The translations under genes and the position numbers were made by a program. This document shows, piece after piece, positions 1-6,341 of a stretch of DNA of 42,304 bases (positions within the stretch are counted from its first letter, which is position 1; each line of letters starts with the position of its first letter). Under the pieces are notes generated by a model, which saw nothing but the letters and a program-made list of their open reading frames with translations, had not been told where the DNA came from and ran no database searches. Location of the stretch: contig JAQVCV010000041.1 of assembly GCA_028689615.1 (NCBI GenBank), positions 1 to 42,304 on the forward strand. The letters are read 5' to 3'. The stretch comes from Bacteroidales bacterium. GTDB lineage: Bacteria > Bacteroidota > Bacteroidia > Bacteroidales > TTA-H9.

Positions 1-437
1 ATTTTCTTTTCGGTGTTGGCTATGTTCACTATCTGGTAGTGGTGGTAGTACTCTTCGGTTTGCTTGTCGAAAACATCGTTGATCAGGCTTAGCGCATACA
101 CCGGGTGCAAAGCCTTGTAATCAACAGCATGATCCAACTGATTTACATAGGCTTTGGAGGCGTTGAACAAAACGCGTTGCAAAAATCCGGTGGTCCATTG
201 CATCTGCATCTCCACAATAAACTGACGTCCGTAATTGTCTTTGCACCTCACATCCACTATCGAATATTTCATAACAGGAATCTGTGGCACCAGCTCGGCA
301 GGAAGGTACTCGAGGCTCTCGATTACACGCCCCTCTTCCAACGGCAGCAGTGCGTTAAGAAAACTTCGCAGCAAATGCGGGTGTTGGCCAAAAACTTTCT
401 TGAAAATGAAATCGTTCTTCGGGTCCAGGTATTTCAT
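1..437 (-). CDS. PD-(D/E)XK nuclease-family protein (Rpn/PDDEXK_2-like), 3' end outside window
   Basis: The 145 visible residues open with MKYLDPKNDFIFKKVFG, the hallmark start of the Rpn/PDDEXK_2 (PF12784-type) family of transposase-derived nucleases, which are abundant and often multicopy in Bacteroidota. A likely catalytic core is visible: D62 in SIVDVRCKD and E76-x-Q78 in FIVEMQMQ, fitting the D...ExQ variant of the PD-(D/E)XK fold. Full members are roughly 280-330 residues, so about half is missing because the window ends. The start at 437 is chosen because the family motif begins there and a promoter-like element lies just upstream. Family members in E. coli promote RecA-independent recombination; the role of this one is unknown. 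The gene is divergent from the neighbouring stress-protein cluster. Confidence 0.85.
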   Translation of the reverse strand, partial: MKYLDPKNDFIFKKVFGQHPHLLRSFLNALLPLEEGRVIESLEYLPAELVPQIPVMKYSIVDVRCKDNYGRQFIVEMQMQWTTGFLQRVLFNASKAYVNQLDHAVDYKALHPVYALSLINDVFDKQTEEYYHHYQIVNIANTEKK

Positions 438-454
438 AAGGGCTGGTTTTCATG

Positions 455-485
455 CAAAGATAATGCTTTTAAGGCATGGCAACAA
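455..485 (-). promoter_or_regulatory. Bacteroidota-type promoter of the Rpn-like gene
   Basis: Read on the minus strand there is TATCTTTG (455-462), a perfect TAnnTTTG -7 element, with a TTGTTG (480-485) at -33 distance, 17 bp away. The leader to the start codon at 437 is short, about 15 bases. Confidence 0.7.
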
Positions 486-654
486 CCGCGCAAAAACCAT
501 TCAGGGCACAGGTCTGCATCGCATTCTTATCCATCCGGTTGCTATCATCGGTGTTTTGCTTTCGGAATAGTTGTATTTTTACAGAACCAAAACGCGGGAG
601 GGTGACCGGAGCGTATGTGCCAACCGGGGCACCTTCTCCTCAACATCAAATGTC

Positions 655-1479
655 ATGAAACAGATACTTACTGCCATCGATTTTTCGCCCGAATCAATCC
701 GTTCGCTTGAGTTTTCGATCGGGTTGGCCAACCGTACCGGAGCCGGGCTGACACTTGTTTGGGTTGATCATCAAACCGATCGGGAGTCGATATACGAAAA
801 CGTAAAGAATGAACTTCGCAATCAGGCACGCGATCAGTTTGAAGAGCTGGTTGATCAGTACGCGAAGAAGATACACTCCGGACGCATCTTTTACAAACTT
901 CGCAAAGGGAAGATTTATCAGGAAGTTTCGCAGCAAGCCCTACTAAGCGAAGCCGACATTATTGTGGCTGGCACACACGGTGTGAGTGGCTACGAAGAGG
1001 GATGGATCGGGAGCAATGCCTACCGAATTGTTTCGCATTCGCCCTGCCCCGTGATTACCGTGCGGCACGACGCCGACGCCGATGCCCGGATTGACTCGGT
1101 GGTGATGCCCGTTGACAGCACCCTCGAAACCCTTCACAAACTCCCCTTCACCCTCTGTTTTGCTGCCGATATGGAAGCCGTTCTGCACATTGCTGCCATG
1201 ATGACCGTACCTACCAAATCGTTGCGAACCAAAATCGAGAGCTACTCCCGCAAAGCAGCCGGCGAAGCCCGCAAAGCAGGTATCACCGCTGTGATCACAC
1301 CGGTTGAGACCGACAACATTGTGAAAGGGGTGATTGAACACGCCACCAATGTGGGAGCCCAACTCATCAGCATCATGACCGAACAGGGAAACCCCGGATC
1401 GAACATCCTGGGCCCCTTTGCACGCCAGGTGGTTAACGACTCCCCCATGCCGGTGCTTAGCATCCAGCCCAAAAAGTAA
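655..1479 (+). CDS. Universal stress protein with two tandem USP domains
   Basis: A 274-residue cytoplasmic protein made of two UspA domains (about 1-138 and 145-274). The first opens with KQILTAIDFS and carries a complete ATP-binding signature, G106-T-H-G109 followed after nine residues by G119-S120. In the second domain the corresponding stretch (EQGNPGSNILGPFARQ) has lost the G-x2-G-x9-G-S pattern, so only the first half probably binds nucleotide. The start at 655 is used because the USP fold begins there; an upstream in-frame codon at 571 would add unrelated residues. A weak -7-like TATTTTTA lies at 574-581. The gene leads a tight cluster with a SPOR protein and a second tandem USP, suggesting a joint stress response (inference). 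Confidence 0.9.
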   Translation: MKQILTAIDFSPESIRSLEFSIGLANRTGAGLTLVWVDHQTDRESIYENVKNELRNQARDQFEELVDQYAKKIHSGRIFYKLRKGKIYQEVSQQALLSEADIIVAGTHGVSGYEEGWIGSNAYRIVSHSPCPVITVRHDADADARIDSVVMPVDSTLETLHKLPFTLCFAADMEAVLHIAAMMTVPTKSLRTKIESYSRKAAGEARKAGITAVITPVETDNIVKGVIEHATNVGAQLISIMTEQGNPGSNILGPFARQVVNDSPMPVLSIQPKK

Positions 1480-1513
1480 CCCGCCAAACCTGTCAGATCA
1501 TCGTTATTACAAA

Positions 1514-1963
1514 ATGAACTCAAATCAAACCTCCGCCCGCTACAACCCTCTGAAGCAAGCCCTTCTGTTGATTCCGGTTGCCTTGCTGCTGCTTAACACA
1601 AACCTTGCAGCACAATCAAACCCGGGTGAACCCATCATCAAACAAGATCCACGTATCGACACCCTTGTGGCACGCCACATTGCTCACAACAAAGCCAATC
1701 CTACCCTCGAAGGGTGGCGCGTACAAATCTATTTCGAATCGGGAAACAACTCCAAAACTCTGGCAACCAATGCCCGCGAACGCTTCATCGAGCTTTTCCC
1801 CGACCACGGCGCCTACCTCTCGTTCAACGAACCCTACTACAAGGTGCGCGTTGGCGATTTCAGAACACGCATGGATGCCGAAGGGTTCAGGCAAATGGTT
1901 ATCACCGAATTCCCCAATTCCTATGTTGTACCCGACAAGGTGCTGTACAACAGGCTTAAATAA
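1514..1963 (+). CDS. Secreted SPOR-domain protein
   Basis: This 149-residue protein has an N-terminal hydrophobic segment (about 14-34) ending in LAAQS, consistent with export to the periplasm. The C-terminal part (about 66-142) is a SPOR domain: GWRVQIYFESGNN at the first strand, the FNEPYYKVRVGDFRTRMDAE core typical of Bacteroidota SPOR proteins, and a closing SYVVPDKV strand. SPOR domains bind denuded peptidoglycan glycans at division sites. There is no additional enzymatic domain. The start at 1514 is preferred because the signal peptide begins soon after it; the upstream open frame overlaps the preceding gene. It sits 34 bp after the first USP gene and 25 bp before the second, so the three are probably co-transcribed. 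Confidence 0.85.
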   Translation: MNSNQTSARYNPLKQALLLIPVALLLLNTNLAAQSNPGEPIIKQDPRIDTLVARHIAHNKANPTLEGWRVQIYFESGNNSKTLATNARERFIELFPDHGAYLSFNEPYYKVRVGDFRTRMDAEGFRQMVITEFPNSYVVPDKVLYNRLK

Positions 1964-1988
1964 CAACCACCCAAAAAAAACCCCAGTT

Positions 1989-2837
1989 ATGAAAAACGAA
2001 ATAGTAGTAGCCATCGATTTTTCGCTTTGTTCCATCAACGCGCTGGAACATGCCGTGAGCATTGCCCGGCTGTCGAAAAGCAACGTGGTGATGGTGTTTG
2101 TGCACAACCCCCACAAACCCCAGCGCACCATCTACAAGTACTCCGACCCCATCGACGAGGCCACCAAGCTCTTCGAGGAACTGGCCGAACGGTTCCAGCT
2201 CACCCTCCCCAACAGCCGCCTGCTCTACCGCATCCGCGAAGGGAAGGTGTATCAGGAAGTGGTGACCGAAGCCCGCGAACGAAAAGCCTGGCTCATAGTA
2301 GCCGGAACCCACGGCGCATCGGGTTTCGAGGAGATGTGGATAGGATCGAACGCCTACCGCATCGTTACCAACGCCCATTGCCCCGTGATTACCATCCGCG
2401 AAGGGGTGCACGTTGACCGCGAACTCCGCCGAATCGTGCTGCCCATCGACCGAACCCTCGAAACCCGCCAAAAAGTGCCCCTGGCCACAAAACTGGCCAA
2501 ACTCTTCGGCGCCGAAATTCATGTGCTGGCAACCTATGCCGCCACAACACACGAAGTGATGGTTACAACCAACCACTACGCCCAACAAGCCATCCAGTAC
2601 ATCGAAAACGAAGGGGTGAAAGTGGTAAAAGGCTCGGTTAAAGGTAAAGACCTGCTGGGTGCCACCATCGGTTACGCCCAAAAGGTTGATGCCAACCTCA
2701 TCATCATCATGACCGAACAGGAGACCAAACTCTCGGGGCTGATCCTGGGCCCCTACGCCCAACAAATGATCAACCGGTCGCCTTTCCCCGTGATGTGCGT
2801 GCACAACAAGGAACTCATCCGCGTGCTCACAGCCTGA
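1989..2837 (+). CDS. Universal stress protein with two tandem USP domains (paralogue)
   Basis: A 282-residue protein with the same two-domain plan as the USP at 655-1479. The ATP-binding signature falls at identical residue numbers, G106-T-H-G109 and G119-S120, within IVAGTHGASGFEEMWIGSNA, and the C-terminal copy is again degenerate (MTEQETKLSGLILGPYAQQ). The pair is therefore an old tandem duplication separated by the SPOR gene. The start at 1989 gives MKNEIVVAIDFS, the expected first strand; the frame remains open far upstream, but that part is out-of-frame sequence of the SPOR gene. A strong terminator follows at 2855, closing the cluster. The molecular role of Bacteroidota tandem USPs is not established. 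Confidence 0.9.
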   Translation: MKNEIVVAIDFSLCSINALEHAVSIARLSKSNVVMVFVHNPHKPQRTIYKYSDPIDEATKLFEELAERFQLTLPNSRLLYRIREGKVYQEVVTEARERKAWLIVAGTHGASGFEEMWIGSNAYRIVTNAHCPVITIREGVHVDRELRRIVLPIDRTLETRQKVPLATKLAKLFGAEIHVLATYAATTHEVMVTTNHYAQQAIQYIENEGVKVVKGSVKGKDLLGATIGYAQKVDANLIIIMTEQETKLSGLILGPYAQQMINRSPFPVMCVHNKELIRVLTA

Positions 2838-2854
2838 GTACCTCAAAAAAACTG

Positions 2855-2891
2855 ACTCCCCCTTGCCCTGTCGGGGCGAGGGGGAGTTTTG
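2855..2891 (+). terminator. Rho-independent terminator of the USP-SPOR-USP cluster
   Basis: ACTCCCCCT (2855-2863) pairs with AGGGGGAGT (2879-2887), with further pairing of GCCC/GGGC inside, and is followed by a T run. It lies 18 bp after the last stop codon. Confidence 0.85.
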
Positions 2892-3068
2892 ATTTAACAT
2901 AAGTTATAGAGACTTACTAAACGCAAAATCTAATATCACGAATAAAGAAAGGCATCTTGTTTGCCTTCCACAATTGTTGAATTCTGATGATTCACCTTTT
3001 CACCGCAACGCAATGTATAAGACGCGTTGTCGGCAATAAAAAACGAAAATTCAATCTTTTACAATCAG

Positions 3069-3416
3069 ATGAAATACTCGGGCATCGAGCGAAGTTACAA
3101 ATTTGTGATTATTAAAGAATACGAACAACAGATCTTCTGAAATTCTCAATCTAATCAAGCATTCACGGTCGAATGAAATTCGATCTGTCAATGCTGGGCT
3201 TATTGATCTTTATTGGAATATTGGCAAACGCATTAGCCAAAAAATTGAACAGGCTGAATGGGGCAATTCTGTTGTAACTGAATAGCGAAACATATCCAGC
3301 AAAACGAGCCGGGAATAAAAGGATTTTCATATAAGAATATATGGAGGATGAAACAGTTTTATGAGACCTACAAGGATTTCCCAAAACTCTCAACACTGTT
3401 GAGAGAAATTAGCTGA
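3069..3416 (+). pseudogene. Degraded DUF1016/YhcG-type PD-(D/E)XK nuclease gene
   Basis: Three reading-frame fragments join into the N-terminal half of a DUF1016 (YhcG) protein. Fragment 1 (3069-3137) starts MKYSGIERSY and hits TGA at 3138. Fragment 2 (3139-3282) reads EILNLIKHSRSNEIR then AGLIDLYWNIGKRI and AEWGNSVVTE, and hits TAG at 3283. Fragment 3 (from 3285) reads AKHIQQNEPGIKGF then SYKNIWRMKQFYETYKDF and LREIS, ending in TGA at 3414 where the family normally has Trp (REISW). The C-terminal nuclease half is absent. So there are at least two frameshifts, a nonsense change and a truncation. The surrounding DNA is clearly more AT-rich than its neighbours, fitting transferred sequence in decay. 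DUF1016 proteins are often found with restriction-modification or mobile DNA. Confidence 0.8.
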
Positions 3417-3474
3417 TTTATGCGTCCTGACATTTTTTGGACAGACCGCAACCACCTGTCTCAACCCACCGTCA

Positions 3475-4236
3475 TCACCTGTCCATCCACTCTCTGAACT
3501 CCCCCACCCTTTCGCGGCTCACGAGCACCTCGTCGGTTTTCACCCCTTCGATGTGGAGTTTAAGGCGCGAACCGCTGTAAACTGTCACGCTCTCAACGGC
3601 ATCCACCGCCACAATGTATTTCCGGCTGATGCGGAAGAAGCGGTCGGGGTTGAGCACCTGGCCCAGTTGTTCGAGGGTGAGGTCGATGTCGTATAGCCGT
3701 CCTTCGCGCGAAGCAGCAAACGTGGCCCCTTCCATGCTTACGAAAGCCGAGACACGGGCCACGGGGAGGATGTGGATGCGGTCGGCAACGCGAATCAGGA
3801 ACCGCTCTTTGTAGGTACGGGTCATTTGCCTGAGTGCTTTGGCCAGTTCGAAGGTATCGGGCAGGGGGTTGCTGGGTGCCACTTTTTGTTTCACGCGCTG
3901 AAGGGCTTCGGCCAGTTCGTCGGGATCGACGGGTTTCAACAGGTAGTCAACGCTGTTGAGGCGGAAAGCTTTCACGGCGTACTCGTTGTAGGCTGTAGTA
4001 AAAATCACGGGACACTTCAGCCCGGTTATTTCCAGGATGTCGAAACTCAACCCGTCGCCCAGTTGAATGTCGAGCAACATGAAATCGGGAGCGCGATTGG
4101 CCGAGAGCCATTCCACGGCCTCCCTCACGCTTCCAGCCAAGGCTTCGACGGTGATGGAGGGGTCGGCCAGGGTTACCATTTTGGCAAGCCGCTGCGCCGA
4201 AAGTTTTTCGTCTTCAACAACAAGGGTTCTCATCAT
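3475..4236 (-). CDS. LytTR-family response regulator
   Basis: A 253-residue two-domain regulator. The receiver domain (about 2-120) shows VVEDE acidic residues, the phosphoacceptor D56 in FMLLDIQLGDG, the T in VIFTTAY and K101 in YLLKPVD. The C-terminal LytTR DNA-binding domain (about 150-250) includes RFLIRVADRIHILPV, FFRISRKYIVAVDAV and VLVSRERVGEFREW. The start at 4236 overlaps the kinase stop codon as ATGA, a coupling arrangement; a second ATG follows immediately at 4233. Upstream in-frame start codons would lie deep inside the kinase gene. Together with that kinase it forms a LytS/LytR-like two-component system; targets cannot be read from the window. Confidence 0.93.
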   Translation of the reverse strand: MMRTLVVEDEKLSAQRLAKMVTLADPSITVEALAGSVREAVEWLSANRAPDFMLLDIQLGDGLSFDILEITGLKCPVIFTTAYNEYAVKAFRLNSVDYLLKPVDPDELAEALQRVKQKVAPSNPLPDTFELAKALRQMTRTYKERFLIRVADRIHILPVARVSAFVSMEGATFAASREGRLYDIDLTLEQLGQVLNPDRFFRISRKYIVAVDAVESVTVYSGSRLKLHIEGVKTDEVLVSRERVGEFREWMDR

Positions 4237-5267
4237 ACAAGGGGCATTCTGACGGTAAAACAATTTGATTCAACGCCCCAGGTCATCACGCGAGTGGTGA
4301 ACGGGGCAAGGCGGCCGGCAATGTTCTGCAAGCCTGTTCCTGACGAGGGTTCGATGAGTTCGCGCGGCTGAAAATTGTTCCTGCACACCAGCCATCCATC
4401 CTCTTCGACAAGGGTGAGGGCGAGAGGCTGATGATCGGTCACCACGTTGTGTTTCAAAGCATTTTCTACCAACATCTGCACCGACAGGGGCACGACCCGG
4501 GCTGCCGGGTTCATAGGGCCGATGGTTACCTGCAGGTTATCGCCAAAACGGTAGCGCTGCATGAAGAGGAAGGAGTGAACCAATGAAAGTTCTTCGCTGA
4601 GCATCACCAGCTCGCGGTCGCGCATATCGAGCACGTAGCGATACACCTCTGCCAGTTTCCTGATGAATTTCACGGCTACCGGAGGCTCGGTTTCCACCAG
4701 CGAAGTGAGCACACTCAGGCTGTTGAACAGGAAATGGGGGTTGACGTGGCTGCGCAGCGACTCGTATTGCGCTGTAATCAGGTCGCGTTTGTATTGCTCT
4801 TCGCGTTGCAGCCCTTCGCGCCAATAACGCATGAACACGTTCACAAACACCGCCAGCAATATTATTACCGTGATGATGACAGCCACCAGCGAATTGATGA
4901 GCACGATCTCTCCCAAACGTTGCCAGTTGACGCCAGCCGCTCCCCAGGGATAGTAATACAAAAAATTAAACAAACTGATGCTCACCGAAGTATAGAGCAG
5001 ACAAATCCAAACCACCCGCCTGAAAGTGGCTCCCGGGTTGACCTCCCAGGGCCAGCGACGCCCGGCCCAACGGGTAAGAAACTCGTTGCCGCTCCAGGCA
5101 ATAACGCCGATGGCCATTGAATAAAGGGCAGATCGTACCATACGCGACGATTCAAACACGTTGAAACCGCCAAACAAAAAGGCGAACAGCAATCCAAAGG
5201 CTACCGACATCCCCAGGATGAAAGCAACATTGCGCAAAGCCCGGCCAATAACTTTCTTTTTATTCAT
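4233..5267 (-). CDS. LytS/YehU-like membrane sensor histidine kinase (His_kinase family)
   Basis: A 344-residue kinase with about four hydrophobic helices (roughly 11-35, 46-62, 84-104, 121-146) and no large extracytoplasmic domain. The cytoplasmic part has the His_kinase (PF06580) motif HVNPHFLFNSL with the conserved H178, followed by LVENALKHN of the ATPase domain and a GTGLQNIAGRL glycine box near the C terminus. The start at 5267 is chosen because the reading frame upstream of it consists of simple repeats; a -7 element sits at 5272-5279. It is translationally coupled to the LytTR regulator downstream. Such pairs in Bacteroidota often control envelope or carbohydrate genes, but the signal here is unknown. 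Confidence 0.93.
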   Translation of the reverse strand: MNKKKVIGRALRNVAFILGMSVAFGLLFAFLFGGFNVFESSRMVRSALYSMAIGVIAWSGNEFLTRWAGRRWPWEVNPGATFRRVVWICLLYTSVSISLFNFLYYYPWGAAGVNWQRLGEIVLINSLVAVIITVIILLAVFVNVFMRYWREGLQREEQYKRDLITAQYESLRSHVNPHFLFNSLSVLTSLVETEPPVAVKFIRKLAEVYRYVLDMRDRELVMLSEELSLVHSFLFMQRYRFGDNLQVTIGPMNPAARVVPLSVQMLVENALKHNVVTDHQPLALTLVEEDGWLVCRNNFQPRELIEPSSGTGLQNIAGRLAPFTTRVMTWGVESNCFTVRMPLV

Positions 5268-5271
5268 GAAG

Positions 5272-5279
5272 CGAAGATA
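5272..5279 (-). promoter_or_regulatory. Probable -7 element of the kinase-regulator operon
   Basis: TATCTTCG on the minus strand matches TAnnTTTG with one change, only 4 bp before the ATG at 5267, so the transcript would be nearly leaderless. No convincing -33 TTTG is visible; the -33 zone is a C-rich strand opposite the G-runs that start at 5290. Confidence 0.5.
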
Positions 5280-5289
5280 AGGAATTAAT

Positions 5290-5471
5290 GGGTTGAGGGG
5301 GTTGAGGGGCGAGGGGCGTCCCGGATGGTGATGGGAAACCTGAGGTTGATGGGCGAGGGACGAGGGGCGAGGGGCGAGGGACAAGAGACGAGGGACGAGT
5401 TCCTATAGACATCGAAAGAGGGATGATAGACATCGGAAGAGAGACCAGGGACGTCCAGGATAGTGATCGGA
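5290..5471 (+). repeat. G-rich degenerate repeats with two G-quadruplex-type motifs
   Basis: Positions 5290-5316 contain four G-runs (3, 5, 4 and 4 G) with 3-4 base loops, and 5351-5380 contains five G-runs (3, 3, 4, 4, 3) separated by CGA or ACGA. Both fit the G3+N1-7 quadruplex pattern on the plus strand, the template strand for the kinase gene. In addition a 20-bp element at 5317-5336 recurs at 5452-5471 with 17 of 20 identical bases, and a 21-bp tandem unit beginning ATAGACATCG occurs at 5405 and 5426. No protein reading is credible here. Confidence 0.75.
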
Positions 5472-5474
5472 AGG

Positions 5475-5555
5475 CAAACAAAACAAACAAAACAAACAAG
5501 ACAAACAAAACAAACAAGACAAACAAAACAAACAAGACAAACAAAACAAACAAAA
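5475..5555 (+). repeat. Nine tandem copies of a 9-bp repeat
   Basis: Nine uninterrupted copies of CAAACAAAA; copies 3, 5 and 7 carry G at position 8 (CAAACAAGA). Because the unit is a multiple of three, both strands stay open for translation (LFV repeats on minus, KQT repeats on plus), but this is a consequence of the repeat and not evidence for a gene. It lies about 200 bp upstream of the kinase start and about 70 bp downstream of the small secreted protein gene. Confidence 0.95.
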
Positions 5556-5571
5556 CAATCGGCGGGTGGCA

Positions 5572-5596
5572 GAAGCTGGAGTTACGCTCCAGCTTC
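5572..5596. repeat. Perfect palindrome / hairpin downstream of the small secreted protein gene
   Basis: GAAGCTGGAG (5572-5581) and CTCCAGCTTC (5587-5596) form a perfect 10-bp stem with loop TTACG. It lies 30 bp past the stop of the minus-strand gene at 5626. There is no T run on either side, so it is not a canonical terminator; it could stabilise the 3' end or be a dispersed REP-like element. Confidence 0.7.
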
Positions 5597-5625
5597 GGCA
5601 AGTGCCAGCCTCATCAACCAATCAA

Positions 5626-6267
5626 CTAATCCGTTTCGCACGACTGAAGCATTTCGGCATTGCGATCGGCACCCCAGTTTGGGTGGTAAGGTGAATGGGG
5701 TTTGTAAGTTTTAAAAAGCGAATCAGCTTTTTGCAGCATGGGCATGGCACGCTTTTTCCCTCCTCCAAACATGGCCGGTGTGAAATAGGTGTTGGAGCCT
5801 TTAAGATGCCAGGCCCTGGGGTTGGCAGCGTCGAATTGCAGGGCCAAATCAAGGTTGTCGTTGGCCCGGCCCGAGTATTTCATCCCGCGCAGCATCGGGT
5901 TTACCCCAATGCGGGCCTGGTTGAGCATGGCCTTCAACACATAAAACTCGGCTTCGGTGGGTTGCTGTTTGATAAGCTTTTCCACCACCGGTTCGGCGGC
6001 ATCCAGAATGGGATCAACCTTGTCGGAATCGGTTTCGGCAAAGGCTTGCAACACCATGCAATGGGCGCTCCAAAAGGAGGCTTCCCAGCGGTTGGGCTCG
6101 CTTTGAGCCAGACTGCCCAGTTGCGAAGCCAGCAAACTATAATCGGCAGCCGATTTGGCCTGACCAATCCGCGGCAACAGCGCCTGCAAATCAGAATCAT
6201 AATCCTGCGAGAAGCCTGTAATGGCAACGAACAATGCAAAAATAGAAGTGAGAATTGAAGTTTTCAT
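5626..6267 (-). CDS. Secreted TPR-like protein, partner of the TonB-dependent receptor
   Basis: This 213-residue protein has a clear signal peptide (MKTSILTSIFALFVAITGFS, then Q). The mature part is alpha-helical with TPR-like segments: LQALLPRIGQAKSAADYSLL, EASFWSAHCMVLQAFAE, VVEKLIKQQPTEAEFYVLKA and LDLALQFDAANPRAWHLKG, followed by a glycine-rich YFTPAMFGGGKKRAMPML segment and a short C-terminal tail. I recognise the general type, small periplasmic helical-repeat proteins next to TonB receptors in Bacteroidota, but no named family. It begins 74 bp after the receptor stop with no terminator visible between, so co-transcription is likely. A function in ligand handling with the receptor is inference. 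Confidence 0.8.
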   Translation of the reverse strand: MKTSILTSIFALFVAITGFSQDYDSDLQALLPRIGQAKSAADYSLLASQLGSLAQSEPNRWEASFWSAHCMVLQAFAETDSDKVDPILDAAEPVVEKLIKQQPTEAEFYVLKAMLNQARIGVNPMLRGMKYSGRANDNLDLALQFDAANPRAWHLKGSNTYFTPAMFGGGKKRAMPMLQKADSLFKTYKPHSPYHPNWGADRNAEMLQSCETD

Positions 6268-6341
6268 AAATTTTATTTTTAAAGATGAAATAATAAAAAA
6301 AGTATTTTGACGCCACCAACCGAAGTTGCCGGCAATAGTTT

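Noticed and set aside
571..654. N-terminal extension of the first USP protein
   Set aside because: The added residues do not belong to the USP fold and a good ATG sits exactly at the fold start. Similar extensions for the TonB receptor (8478-8603), the LytS-like kinase (5268-5384) and HtpG (31769-31858) were dropped for the same reason.
1956..2900. Long minus-strand open frame opposite the second USP gene
   Set aside because: It is the mirror of a well-supported gene, with a His/Gly-rich composition typical of antisense frames. The same reason applies to minus 18662-19717, plus 6429-7445, plus 25838-26671 and minus 31985-32845.
5260..5629. Minus-strand open frames with LFV or CLF repeats, and plus-strand KQT frames
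   Set aside because: They are direct translations of the 9-bp repeat and G-rich tracts. The unit length of nine keeps all frames open, so openness carries no information.
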